56,102 bases of DNA. Origin: a bacterium M00.F.Ca.ET.205.01.1.1. Its GTDB lineage: Bacteria > Pseudomonadota > Alphaproteobacteria > Rhizobiales > Rhizobiaceae. The DNA is taken from the NCBI GenBank assembly GCA_004791255.1, contig SRUQ01000017.1, positions 1-56,102 on the forward strand, in the 5' to 3' direction. Shown piece by piece: positions 25,629 through 33,790 of this stretch. The translations under genes were made by a program, and so were the position numbers. Below the pieces are notes generated by a model. It was not told where the DNA came from and made no database searches. It worked only from the letters and a program-made list of their open reading frames with translations. Position 1 is the stretch's first letter. The number at the start of each line of letters is the position of its first letter.

Positions 25629-26519
25629 CTATGTTTTGCACATGCGCCGAAATTCAATCGGACTCGTGCCAAACGCCCGCTTGAATGCGATGGCAAAGTG
25701 ACTCGAGCTGCCGAAGCCGCAATCCATAGCGATTTCCGTCGCCGTCAAACTGGTGGATCGCAGCATATCCGCGGATTGCTCCAATCGGCGCTGTGCGATG
25801 AATGCATGCGGCGCCATGCCCGTCGACTGCTTGAACGCCCTGCTGAAATGAAACCGGCTGATGCCAACCTCTCTTGCAAGGTCGGCCAGCGTGGGTCTGC
25901 AACTGGACAATGACTCGATCATTGCGATTACTCTCTTGAGGTCGAAAGCCGAGAGCCCGCCTTTCACCGGTTGATGCTTGCTTCGCTTCGACCTGACCAT
26001 TTGCACGAACAACTGGGTGGCCTGGCTCTCCACCATCATTGGGCTGATCTGATCGGGGTACCTGAGTTCGGCGGCAATCTTCTGCAGCGACAATTCTATC
26101 GTACCCTCACGAAACCCGATCCAGGCCGGCAGTTCCGTCAAGCGACTGAACGTCGTCCCCTCAAAGGCTTGGTCAGCGAATTCCTTTTCGACCGACACGA
26201 GAAGATAGGATCCGGTCGCATCTCCCTCGTCCCAACCGGTCCATTCACTGTCGGCGGGAATGTAGATTATCGATCCGGGTCGCCTTGCCGAGAAGGAAAT
26301 CCGACGCCCGTCGATGAAGTCTTCTCCGCGCCGAGCCGTGCCTTTCAGGTTCATCAAGAAGGTATGCCGAGGATGCGCAATTCTTGTTTCTTGCCGCTCC
26401 AGTCCTGTCCTTATTATCATGTCCGCCCGCACCTCTCCCCAGCTCTGATGCTGGTGAGCCAGCGTCTGGTGACGCGAGCGACGTATCTTCTCCGGGTCGA
26501 GGCAATAACTCTCGGCCAA
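25629..26519 (-). CDS. AraC-family transcriptional regulator
   Basis: The 296-residue product has an N-terminal cupin-like sensor half (residues about 30-180, with SIIYIPADSEWTGWDEGD) and a C-terminal AraC/XylS double helix-turn-helix (about 195-296: RPTLADLAREVGISRFHFSR, AFKQSTGMAPHAFI, then TATEIAMDCGFGSSSHFAIA, FKRAFGTSPIEFRR). The start is a TTG at 26519 preceded by a perfect AAGGAGG with 7-base spacing; the nearest upstream ATG is in another frame. It lies upstream of the MFS operon and divergent from the methyltransferase gene. The GTTGTC repeats between them are its likely operators. Confidence 0.92.
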   Translation of the reverse strand: MAESYCLDPEKIRRSRHQTLAHQHQSWGEVRADMIIRTGLERQETRIAHPRHTFLMNLKGTARRGEDFIDGRRISFSARRPGSIIYIPADSEWTGWDEGDATGSYLLVSVEKEFADQAFEGTTFSRLTELPAWIGFREGTIELSLQKIAAELRYPDQISPMMVESQATQLFVQMVRSKRSKHQPVKGGLSAFDLKRVIAMIESLSSCRPTLADLAREVGISRFHFSRAFKQSTGMAPHAFIAQRRLEQSADMLRSTSLTATEIAMDCGFGSSSHFAIAFKRAFGTSPIEFRRMCKT

Positions 26520-26574
26520 CGACCGACCTCCTTGCCATGAATAGCTCGCCCTCCTGATGTGTGCCTAACCATAG

Positions 26575-26613
26575 GTTGTCGGACAACTCACAATTAATTC
26601 AGAGTTGTCGGAT
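26575..26613. promoter_or_regulatory. GTTGTC operator repeats between AraC and methyltransferase
   Basis: GTTGTC-G-GACAAC (26575-26587) is a perfect palindrome. A further GTTGTCGGAT begins at 26604, 29 bases after the first. GACAACTC (26582-26589) and GAGTTGTC (26602-26609) also form an inverted repeat across an AT-rich 12-base spacer. The position in the divergent gap, about 60 bases above the AraC start, fits an autoregulatory site. Confidence 0.5.
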
Positions 26614-26784
26614 GATGTGGCTTTAGCGAAAAAGCAGCAACAGGATGAAAGCCGTGTGTCCTCGCTCGGTCTATCCGTCGCCTCTGCCTAACTCGATCTT
26701 GCTGAATATTATGACATCCTAATCTTGTTCCAGATCGGGCCCTAGGCGTCTCACTGATTAAACGGTTGTGGGAGGCAAACAGCG

Positions 26785-27780
26785 ATGAGGGGACTCGATG
26801 ATTTCCTGGCCGAATGCGATCATGGCCCGCGGATCAATGAACTCACCGGCTTCTTTGCGGCGACCGCCGCGGGCGAGAGCGGGATGCCAATCCGCAAGCC
26901 CGTGGCCGATCCACGGCTTCTGCCGCGCGACGAACTGCTTCGCGACCTGGTCGGCCTGCATGCGGCCCGACAAGGCTTTTTTGACCGGCACTACCATGGC
27001 AGCATTCCTTACAGATTGGAGGAGGAATGCCGAATGGCACACGCTGTGCTGAAATACGCGCGGCATTGCAGCGCCCCGCTCTCGCTGTACAGCCTTGGAA
27101 CAGCGGAGGGCACCATGGCGAGAACGCTGTCCGAGTTATCTGGCGGACAGATACGCAGCCTCTCGTGCAGCCCCAACGCGGAAAACTACAAATGCTTTAT
27201 GGCGTATGGCGAGCCGCCGGACGCCGAGTTTTTCGTCGGGCCATTCCATCGCTTGACCAAGGATGTTCTCCGTTCAGACGTGCGCCTCGCCAAATTCGTT
27301 TCCGGATTTGATGTTATTCTCGAGGACACCACCTTCCAGATGTACTCGCCGAACAGGGCGAGGCAGATCGAGTTTGTCGCCCAGCACCTGAAGGAGGGAG
27401 GCATTTTCGTCTTCGTCGAAAAATTCAGAGCGATCGACGAAAGCGAATATATGCGCCGCGAGTGGCAGAAGGATTTCGGCTTCAAGGCGCGCTACTTCCC
27501 GCAAGACGAGATCGAGAAAAAGAAGGCCGCTGTCCTCACGACAATGTTCAACAATGAGGTGACGCTGGCAGAGATGTCCCACGCAGTGGGCGGGCATTTT
27601 AAATACTGCGTCATGACCTGGAATAGCGGAAATTTCTGCAGTCTTGCGGCGAGCAACAGCAAGGAAAATCTCGACCGGTACGCATCGCAGATGTCTGCGC
27701 CGGCCATTCCGCTCGAATATGTTTACGAGACCAGCGTTTCCCCCGGTTCGACGGCCGCGGTAACAGAAATTCCGGTGTGA
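26785..27780 (+). CDS. class I SAM-dependent methyltransferase
   Basis: The 331-residue product has a Rossmann methyltransferase core from about residue 90: motif I LYSLGTAEGTMARTL (a variant of the GxGxG loop), then FDVILEDTTFQMYS and LKEGGIFVFVEKF. The tail with LAEMSHAVGGHFKYC and MTWNSGNFCSLAAS resembles the end of CmoA-like enzymes (W.Q.FNF.SL.A). About 85 N-terminal residues precede the core. A methyl or carboxymethyl transfer to a small molecule is plausible. ATG 26785 follows GGAGG at 26771-26775. It is divergent from araC, with the LysR gene 149 bases downstream on the same strand. Confidence 0.8.
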   Translation: MRGLDDFLAECDHGPRINELTGFFAATAAGESGMPIRKPVADPRLLPRDELLRDLVGLHAARQGFFDRHYHGSIPYRLEEECRMAHAVLKYARHCSAPLSLYSLGTAEGTMARTLSELSGGQIRSLSCSPNAENYKCFMAYGEPPDAEFFVGPFHRLTKDVLRSDVRLAKFVSGFDVILEDTTFQMYSPNRARQIEFVAQHLKEGGIFVFVEKFRAIDESEYMRREWQKDFGFKARYFPQDEIEKKKAAVLTTMFNNEVTLAEMSHAVGGHFKYCVMTWNSGNFCSLAASNSKENLDRYASQMSAPAIPLEYVYETSVSPGSTAAVTEIPV

Positions 27781-27929
27781 CGCCGCCAGGGAATGGTAAC
27801 TGCGCCAAGGCTGCGTTGCGGGCGGGCGGGGCTATTGTTTGCCTGAGCGCGGCCTTCAGCGATGAACAGATCCGATCGCAGCGGCTGAAACGGAATCGTC
27901 CGCGTCGATATGCAAAAAGTCAAAGGCAC

Positions 27930-28919
27930 ATGACGCTGAACGGGAACGCTCTCCAGTTACTGACCCACGCTTTTGCTGCCATGGATCACGGCAGTCTGCG
28001 TCGGGCGGCAAGAGCCCTGAGGGTCCAGGAATCCTCGGTGAGCCGCAGCGTCGTCAAGCTCGAACAGCTGTTGGAAATGCAGTTGTTCGATCGTAGCGTG
28101 CGCGGGGTTCAGGTGACGGAGACAGGCCGTGCCTGGATCGAGATTGTGCGGGCTCACTACGAAGGTTTGCTGGATGCATTCACTGAGCGCGGCTGCGAAA
28201 ACAAAGATGCCAAGACGATAAGGATTGGATTGTGCTGGGTAACAGGAGGGGAATTCCTCAAGCGCCTCATCGATCGTTTCAACTCACTGTATCCGGACGC
28301 AAGGCTGACCATCGAGGATGTGCCAGCGGGGCATTGCTTGGCATCCATACGCCGTAGGCGCTTGGACATTGTGTTCACACAGGACATTGGCAGCGTCAAA
28401 TCCTGTAGCAGTCAGGTACTTTGGCGTGAGCGTTTCTTCGTGCTCTTGCCGTCCTGTCATTCGCTCGCCAAGAAGCCAGTACTCGAATGGTCCGACCTTG
28501 TGGGTACGTCTTTGCTCGTTCCGGTGGGACTGGAAGGACCGCCGTTGAATCTGTGCTTGCTCGAACGCATCGCGGCCGATGGCGGCCCAGCTTTTCGAGC
28601 GTGTCGTGCGAACCAGGCGACGGTCATCTTCAAGGTGCAACTCGGGCAAGGTGTCATTTTTGCCGATGAAAGCTATGCCAGGACAGTCGCTATCGAGTCC
28701 GCGACTTGGAAACCGCTGACAGGGCAAAACAGTGTCAGTTCAATCAGAGCTGTTTGGCTCGACTCCAATCCAAAGCGGTCTGTGCTCCGGTTAGTCGCAA
28801 TCGCGAGGAACATGGCAGGGAGAACGATAGGCATGAATAGTCAAACCACGCCGGAATCGCTCCAGAAGCTGTACTCGCCGATGGGACATTCATCACCTGG
28901 GCGGAGCAACTCGGCATGA
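27930..28919 (+). CDS. LysR-family transcriptional regulator
   Basis: The 329-residue product has the LysR winged helix at its N-terminus (GSLRRAARALRVQESSVSRS, VVKLEQLLEMQLFDRSVRGV) and an effector-binding domain from about residue 90 (IRIGLCWVTGGEFLKRLIDR). ATG 27930 is chosen because the winged helix begins about 15 residues later; the frame is open from 27777. The last 20 or so residues (SLQKLYSPMGHSSPG) are unusual. The same DNA encodes, in another frame, a piece of a DUF892 protein, so the original C-terminus was probably replaced by recombination. It may control the methyltransferase gene or the whole locus. Confidence 0.88.
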   Translation: MTLNGNALQLLTHAFAAMDHGSLRRAARALRVQESSVSRSVVKLEQLLEMQLFDRSVRGVQVTETGRAWIEIVRAHYEGLLDAFTERGCENKDAKTIRIGLCWVTGGEFLKRLIDRFNSLYPDARLTIEDVPAGHCLASIRRRRLDIVFTQDIGSVKSCSSQVLWRERFFVLLPSCHSLAKKPVLEWSDLVGTSLLVPVGLEGPPLNLCLLERIAADGGPAFRACRANQATVIFKVQLGQGVIFADESYARTVAIESATWKPLTGQNSVSSIRAVWLDSNPKRSVLRLVAIARNMAGRTIGMNSQTTPESLQKLYSPMGHSSPGRSNSA

Positions 28920-29031
28920 TGATGCGATTTCTCTGCTGCAGAAAACCTTTAAAGCAAGAGACCGTCGCCGATGAGGCGCTGAGCGCCCTCAGGCAAAGCG
29001 ACGCCAGTCAGAAGGCGCTGCAGGCGGCTTA
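28862..29031 (+). pseudogene. C-terminal remnant of a DUF892 protein
   Basis: One frame reads GTFITWAEQLGM, matching GTLIAWAEQLGM of the intact gene at 43527. After a frame change, DEALSALRQSDASQKALQAA matches the intact C-terminus DEALSALGESDANERALQAA, ending at TAG 29029-29031. The N-terminal two thirds are missing. It overlaps the 3' end of the LysR gene. Confidence 0.8.
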
Positions 29032-29044
29032 GCCAAGGTTGAGC

Positions 29045-29072
29045 AACGGCTCCGACACATCGGAGCCGTTTT
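29045..29072 (+). terminator. intrinsic terminator
   Basis: AACGGCTCCGA (29045-29055) pairs perfectly with TCGGAGCCGTT (29060-29070) around CACA and runs into TTTT. It follows the DUF892 remnant and serves the LysR gene now. Confidence 0.8.
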
Positions 29073-29081
29073 GGTGATGTC

Positions 29082-29318
29082 ATGGACGTCCCGCCAATCC
29101 CCGCCAACCCGCGGCTTGAACAACAACCTTTCGAGTGCTCAATGACATCATCTCAGCCTGGCCGTTTTCAAGCCTCGCAGTTGCCGGGTACAGGCATGCC
29201 AGCCACCCTGCGCAACGTCTTCCGTCGTAAGATCCTCGAAGGACGGGCTCGGATTTTCAATGTCGCAAGAGCCTTGTCTTCGGCAGCGGAGGCGATTGCG
29301 CTCGGCGCCGAGGTCTAG
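29082..29318 (+). pseudogene. truncated copy of the small gene beside DUF892
   Basis: The C-terminal part, RARIFNVARALSSAAEAIAL, matches ERRKLFNVSRALSAVADEIA of the small gene at 43273. The first 50 residues look unrelated and Ser/Pro-rich. Both copies lie just beyond a DUF892 gene and its hairpin, so the pair was duplicated together. The 3' end overlaps the PolX gene. It may or may not be expressed. Confidence 0.5.
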
Positions 29319-30984
29319 GAGGATACGACGTTCGCCTGCGCCGTGCGAGATGCGCAAGGAAGGCTGTCAAACGCATCGCGTTCAAGACCCGCTTTGCAGG
29401 GACACCGCCCTTGCGCGCCATCTCAACGCCCCAATGCATGTGATCGAGTTCGCGGATCGAATGAGCGTCCGGATTGATGCTGAAGATGCAGCCCTGATCG
29501 AGTGCCTCTTGATGCCAGCGCCAGTCCAGGTCGAGTCGCCACGGATGCGCGTTGATTTCGACAGCGACGCCATGCTTCGCGCACGCTTTGAGGACTTTGT
29601 GGACATCGAGATCATAACCGGGCCGGCGCAATAGCTGGCGACCGGTCATGTGCCCGACGATTGTCGTCCGTGGATTTCCGATCGCCTCAATGATACGCTC
29701 CGTCTGTTCCTTCTTGGGCAACTTGAAGCGGCTGTGCACGCTCGCGACGACGAAATCGAACTGCTCCAAAACGTGATCCGGATAATCCAGCGAGCCGTCG
29801 GCCAGAATGTCTGCCTCGATGCCCTTCAGGATACGGAATTTCCCAGCATACCTCTCGTTCAGCCGATCCGCTTCGCGGTGCTGTTCAGCAATCTCCCCCA
29901 ACGTCAGGCCGCCCGCGTAATGAGCGGACTGGGAATGATCGGCGACACCATAGTATTCGAACCCGCGCTTGCGGGTGGCCTCAGCCATCGCCTCAAGCGT
30001 CTCGGTGCCGTCGGATGCGGTGGTGTGAGAATGCAGGATGCCATGCAGATCTTCATCCCGAACGAGGGCGGGTAGCTGCTGCCTCGCTGCCCTCTCAATC
30101 TCGTCCCTGCCTTCGCGCAGTTCAGGCTCGATAAACTGCAAGCCCAACGCTTCGTAGATTTCCTCCTCTGAAGCTGACGCGATCAGCTTTCTCCCGCGAC
30201 GAAGCCCATCGGAGCGCAGCGCGAATCCCTTGTCGGCCGCGAGCGTCTTCAGTTGTTCAAGGTGGTCTGCCGAACCGGTCGCCTCGAGCAGGCTCCCGCC
30301 GAAGTGCTTCCTGTCTGTGACAACAAGCCTGAGGGTCGTATCCTCGACTCCTGTCGGCTTTCTGGCCGCCGCGACCAGGACGAAGTCGGAAACGAGTTCG
30401 CAGCCGCGGCGGAAGTCACCCGCAATTTCGACGCGTGAAAACTCTGGATGCTGTTGCGTCACCAGTACGACAGCATGTTCGAGAAGAGCGGCGGCCTTGT
30501 GCAGGTGAAGCTGTGTTTCGCCGCTTCGCGCGATGGCCAGGTTCTGCATGATCGTTGCCTGAAGCCCGGCGCCGAGGCCCTTGACTGGCCTTATGCGGTC
30601 TTCCTTCGCCGCAGCTTCGAGCTCGGCCAGGGAGTTCACCCCCAGCGCCTGATGTAGCTTCATTATCTTGTCGGGCCGAAGCCCCGGTATGGCAAACAAC
30701 TCCATCACACCCGCCGGCACTTCCTCCCGCAACTTCTCCAGGCTTGGATGCATGCCAGTTTCATGGAGCTTGGTCACGAAATCCGCGATTGCGTCACCGA
30801 TGCCCGGGATCTTGGTGAGGGCGCCGGCGGCGATGATCCGATCAAGCGGCAGCGACAGCGCCATGAGACTATCAGCCGCGCGCAAGTAAGCCTTTGTGCG
30901 GTAGGGATTGCCGCCGCGCAGAGACGTCCGTTGGGCGTATTCCCGCAAAAGACTGGCGACGGCCCTCGGATCGATTTTTGCCAT
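29257..30984 (-). CDS. polX: PolX-type protein with intact PHP and degenerate polymerase site
   Basis: The 575-residue product has the bacterial PolX architecture: N-terminal helix-hairpin-helix region (ALTKIPGIGDAIADFVTKL), a family X polymerase domain to about 315, and a C-terminal PHP phosphoesterase. The PHP metal ligands are visible (LHSHTTASDGTE, VADHSQS, GIEADIL, VASVHS, VGHMTGR, EINAHPWRLD, INPDAHS). The polymerase site is not intact: the expected DxD in the strand after AGDFRRGCELV reads SDFVLV, and the third Asp position reads TLRLV instead of DLR. Nuclease activity is likely and polymerization doubtful. ATG 30984 (MAKIDPRAVA) is preferred over GTG 31023, which lies upstream of the perfect stress promoter at 30996-31020. 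The Arg/Pro-rich last 25 residues run into the convergent small gene. Confidence 0.88.
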   Translation of the reverse strand: MAKIDPRAVASLLREYAQRTSLRGGNPYRTKAYLRAADSLMALSLPLDRIIAAGALTKIPGIGDAIADFVTKLHETGMHPSLEKLREEVPAGVMELFAIPGLRPDKIMKLHQALGVNSLAELEAAAKEDRIRPVKGLGAGLQATIMQNLAIARSGETQLHLHKAAALLEHAVVLVTQQHPEFSRVEIAGDFRRGCELVSDFVLVAAARKPTGVEDTTLRLVVTDRKHFGGSLLEATGSADHLEQLKTLAADKGFALRSDGLRRGRKLIASASEEEIYEALGLQFIEPELREGRDEIERAARQQLPALVRDEDLHGILHSHTTASDGTETLEAMAEATRKRGFEYYGVADHSQSAHYAGGLTLGEIAEQHREADRLNERYAGKFRILKGIEADILADGSLDYPDHVLEQFDFVVASVHSRFKLPKKEQTERIIEAIGNPRTTIVGHMTGRQLLRRPGYDLDVHKVLKACAKHGVAVEINAHPWRLDLDWRWHQEALDQGCIFSINPDAHSIRELDHMHWGVEMARKGGVPAKRVLNAMRLTAFLAHLARRRRTSYPPRPRRRAQSPPLPKTRLLRH

Positions 30985-30995
30985 GGCTTCAGCAA

Positions 30996-31020
30996 AACGA
31001 GACCGATCTCTGCTAGTTCC
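30996..31020 (-). promoter_or_regulatory. perfect EcfG-type promoter (GGAAC-N16-CGTT)
   Basis: On the minus strand GGAAC (31020-31016), 16 bases, CGTT (30999-30996). The predicted start point, about 30989, leaves only some 5 bases before ATG 30984, so the mRNA may be nearly leaderless. Confidence 0.7.
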
Positions 31021-31072
31021 CACCAGGCGAGGCTATGAGGACCGCGTCGCACTGCCTCTACCGGCGTCGCGC

Positions 31073-32971
31073 CTAAAGATTGGGCAAGGATTGGTCAGCG
31101 CGGCCCCACCCGGCCAGAGCTTTCGAGGCCGCGCGTTTCTTTAGTTCAGGGCTATCGCCGACGTGGAAATGAGAAGGCGCATCGACTGTCTTCATCTCCG
31201 CCCAGGTGATCGGGGCCGCGACAGGCGCGCCAGGCCGTGATCTTGCGCTGTAGGGCATGATCGCGGTCGCCCCGCGCTGATTGCGTAGATAGTCCACAAA
31301 GATACGACCCTTGCGGCGCGCCTTTGACAACACGGCCGTAAAATGCGCCGGGTCGCTCTGGGCGACCGCCTGCGCCAGGCGAGACGCGAAGTCCTTCACC
31401 TCTGGCCACTCGGCGCGAGGTGTGAGAGGCGCGATGACATGCACTCCCTTGCCTCCCGTGAGCATCGGGAAAGTCGCAAGCCCCAGCGATTTCAGTATAT
31501 CGCGGAACTGAAAGGCAGCGGCGCGGACGGCCTCAAAATCGAGGCCTTCATCGGGGTCGAGGTCGAACACGAGGCGGTCAGCCTTTTCGACGTCCTCGAT
31601 CCGAGCCCCCCATCCATGCAGCTCAATCGTCCCCATCTGGACGCAAGTCATCAGCCCCTCGGCATCGTCGATATAGAGATACGGTTCCTCGTGCCCATCT
31701 TTCTCCGTGATGCCGACGTGGTGGACTTTGTCCCCAAAGCTACCGGCGTCGTGCTTCTGGAAGAAACACTTCTTCGCGCGGCCCTGGGGGCAGCGGACCA
31801 GACTGATCGGCCGGTTCCCGACCCAGGGAAGCATGATCGCGGCCACCGCCGCATAATGGTCGGCGAGCTGTCCTTTGGTGATGTTGGACTCCGGGTAGAT
31901 AACGCGGTCACGGTTGCTAATCGCGATGGAGGTTGTCGCAGGCGCGGCGAGATTGGCCGTGAGACGCTCCGTCTCGAGCACGACTGCCCCCGGCTTCTTG
32001 TCTTCGCGCAGACCAAGATAGCTCGGATGGCGCAACGTCCCATCATTGGTCATCTCGGTGAAGGCAATCTCCGCGACCAGTTTCGGACGGAGCCAGTGTG
32101 CACCGCGCACTTCGCCGCGTGGCGCAGTGACGGTCGCGGCCTTCTGCTCAAGCGGCGCCATGATCTTCAAAAGACGAAGTAGTTCAGCGGTATCGAATCC
32201 GGTGCCGACTTTCCCGGCGTAACGCAGCTTGCCACCGTCATGCACACCTAGAATCAACGATCGAAAGGCGCGAACCTTGTCAGACGGTGTCCAGCCGACA
32301 ATCACAAATTCCTGGCGCTTGATGCACTTGATCTTTAGCCAACTCGCACCGCGCGCCGCCACATAACTCGAATCCGCGACCTTTGAGACCACGCCCTCAA
32401 GGCCGGCCGCGCAAAAGCGGCCGAGCAACTCTTCACCGCGGCCCAGGATGTGATCGGAGTAACGCAGGACTGGGTTTTTGGGCGGCAAAATCGTCTCCAG
32501 CTTCTCCTTGCGCTCAAGAAGTGGAAGCCTTGTCAGATCTTCGCCGTCGAGCTGCAGCAGGTCGAACGCATAAAAGTCGATCGTCGCCGGTGCCCCCTTC
32601 AAGGCATTCTGAAGCGCCTGGAAGTTAGATCTTCCGTCAGCATCGACAACCACGGCTTCGCCATCGATCAGGGCGGAGCGTACCTTGAGCTGGCGAGCCT
32701 CGGAGAGGATCGAGGGAAAACGGCTAGACCAGTCGAGGCCGGATCGTGTGTAGGCTCGCGCCTTTCCGGCGCCGACGGCAAGTAGAATTCGATAGCCGTC
32801 GTATTTCATCTCATGAATCCAACGATCGCCGGCAGGAACCGTGTCCACGAGCGTTGCCAGTTGGACCGGACGGAAAGCTGGCGGCGCCAAAGTGACCTCG
32901 TCACGAGCGGTCGACTTCGCTTGACCCGCGCCTGACCGATTGATTGCTTTGCGCGCCGTTGGCTTGACCAC
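31073..32971 (-). CDS. ligD: LigD-type ATP-dependent ligase/polymerase (no phosphoesterase domain)
   Basis: The 632-residue product has a ligase domain first: the adenylated Lys56 in IHEMKYDGYR, DGEAVVVDADG, DFYAFDLLQLDG, LEGVVSKVADSSYVAARG, WLKIKCIKRQEF, then the OB-fold to about 335. A primase-polymerase domain follows, with the catalytic DxD at Asp470 and Asp472 (RLVFDLDPDEGLDFE) and TGGKGVHVIAPL. The N-terminal 3'-phosphoesterase domain found in many LigD proteins is absent. LigD acts with Ku in non-homologous end joining, but no Ku gene is in this window. It is 89 bases upstream of polX on the same strand, without an EcfG box of its own. Confidence 0.93.
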   Translation of the reverse strand: MVKPTARKAINRSGAGQAKSTARDEVTLAPPAFRPVQLATLVDTVPAGDRWIHEMKYDGYRILLAVGAGKARAYTRSGLDWSSRFPSILSEARQLKVRSALIDGEAVVVDADGRSNFQALQNALKGAPATIDFYAFDLLQLDGEDLTRLPLLERKEKLETILPPKNPVLRYSDHILGRGEELLGRFCAAGLEGVVSKVADSSYVAARGASWLKIKCIKRQEFVIVGWTPSDKVRAFRSLILGVHDGGKLRYAGKVGTGFDTAELLRLLKIMAPLEQKAATVTAPRGEVRGAHWLRPKLVAEIAFTEMTNDGTLRHPSYLGLREDKKPGAVVLETERLTANLAAPATTSIAISNRDRVIYPESNITKGQLADHYAAVAAIMLPWVGNRPISLVRCPQGRAKKCFFQKHDAGSFGDKVHHVGITEKDGHEEPYLYIDDAEGLMTCVQMGTIELHGWGARIEDVEKADRLVFDLDPDEGLDFEAVRAAAFQFRDILKSLGLATFPMLTGGKGVHVIAPLTPRAEWPEVKDFASRLAQAVAQSDPAHFTAVLSKARRKGRIFVDYLRNQRGATAIMPYSARSRPGAPVAAPITWAEMKTVDAPSHFHVGDSPELKKRAASKALAGWGRADQSLPNL

Positions 32972-33258
32972 TCTGACCTAAACCGCACCCGGAGACCAAA
33001 TGAGATTATCCGCGTCAAACGCGCGACTACTTCTTTGGTTTCGCTATTGGCCGCACTGAGCATTTGCGATCAGTGCCGACCCTCGATTAGCATGCCGCCT
33101 AGGCCATCCTTCCTGCCTTCGGTCTCCCGTTTGCGCAACAGCTCCTAGGAAGGAATTGCCCTCAAAGGCCGCCACGGCGTGTCTGCTTTTCTGCAAGCGG
33201 CTTCGAAGCCTGACTGGTGCCGGTCCCACTTGCGGCCGCCGCTTGGCGGAGACTGATT

Positions 33259-33283
33259 GGAACGTCGAATACCCAGGCGAGTT
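33259..33283 (+). promoter_or_regulatory. EcfG-type promoter, AGTT variant
   Basis: GGAAC at 33259-33263, 16 bases, AGTT at 33280-33283, 33 bases before ATG 33317. Confidence 0.5.
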
Positions 33284-33316
33284 GTACAGGCGCATTTGGT
33301 CGCTGGAGACCACCTT

Positions 33317-33766
33317 ATGGCCAAGCGTAAAAAGCAAATGACAGATTTAACATCAGCCGAGGTCCCGACCGCATCTGGAAGCTCGCCACTGAGACACATC
33401 TGCATGTCTGTGACATGGGACGGCGAGTACAATCGGGCTCGGCCACTGTCTGCGCTCGTAGACCGTAAAAATGATGCCATCTATTTCCTCGTCAATGACG
33501 ACGGCGCCAAGAACGAGCAGCTCGCGAAATATCCCAAAGTGGAGCGACAGCAGCAACTACAAATACGCCACGATCGCTGGTTCGGCTACGATCACAACAG
33601 AGCAAAAATTGCAGAACTCTGGGAGAAGACCGACATGGCTTGGTGGGAGGACGCCAGCGGTTCGGAAATCCGGCTTTATAACGGTCGTCCCAGCGACGGT
33701 GAGCCGTGGGACAGCCCAGGCATGTGGGTGACAACGCCAAGGTCATCTCTGAATGCTATTCGATGA
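33317..33766 (+). CDS. pyridoxamine 5'-phosphate oxidase-like stress protein with scrambled centre
   Basis: The 149-residue product belongs to the FMN-binding split-barrel group of general stress proteins (GSP26-like): RARPLSALVDRKNDAIYFLV, then RAKIAELWEKTDMAWWEDA and DGEPWDSPGMWV. ATG 33317 follows GGAG (33305-33308). Residues about 76-94 (from ERQQQLQIRHDRWFGY) do not fit the family. The next frame over the same DNA (33543-33600) reads SDSSNYKYATIAGSATIT, a good match to the expected strand pair. Two opposite indels have therefore shifted this segment out of frame and back. The protein keeps full length but has probably lost part of the flavin-binding barrel. Confidence 0.8.
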   Translation: MAKRKKQMTDLTSAEVPTASGSSPLRHICMSVTWDGEYNRARPLSALVDRKNDAIYFLVNDDGAKNEQLAKYPKVERQQQLQIRHDRWFGYDHNRAKIAELWEKTDMAWWEDASGSEIRLYNGRPSDGEPWDSPGMWVTTPRSSLNAIR

Positions 33767-33790
33767 CCGGTCTCGATCCGAGGTAAGCGG

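Noticed and set aside
22922..28919. A complete siderophore or opine-metallophore (staphylopine-type) cluster
   Set aside because: I see no NRPS, IucA/IucC, nicotianamine-synthase-like or opine-dehydrogenase motifs and no TonB receptor; only the exporter and methyltransferase fit.
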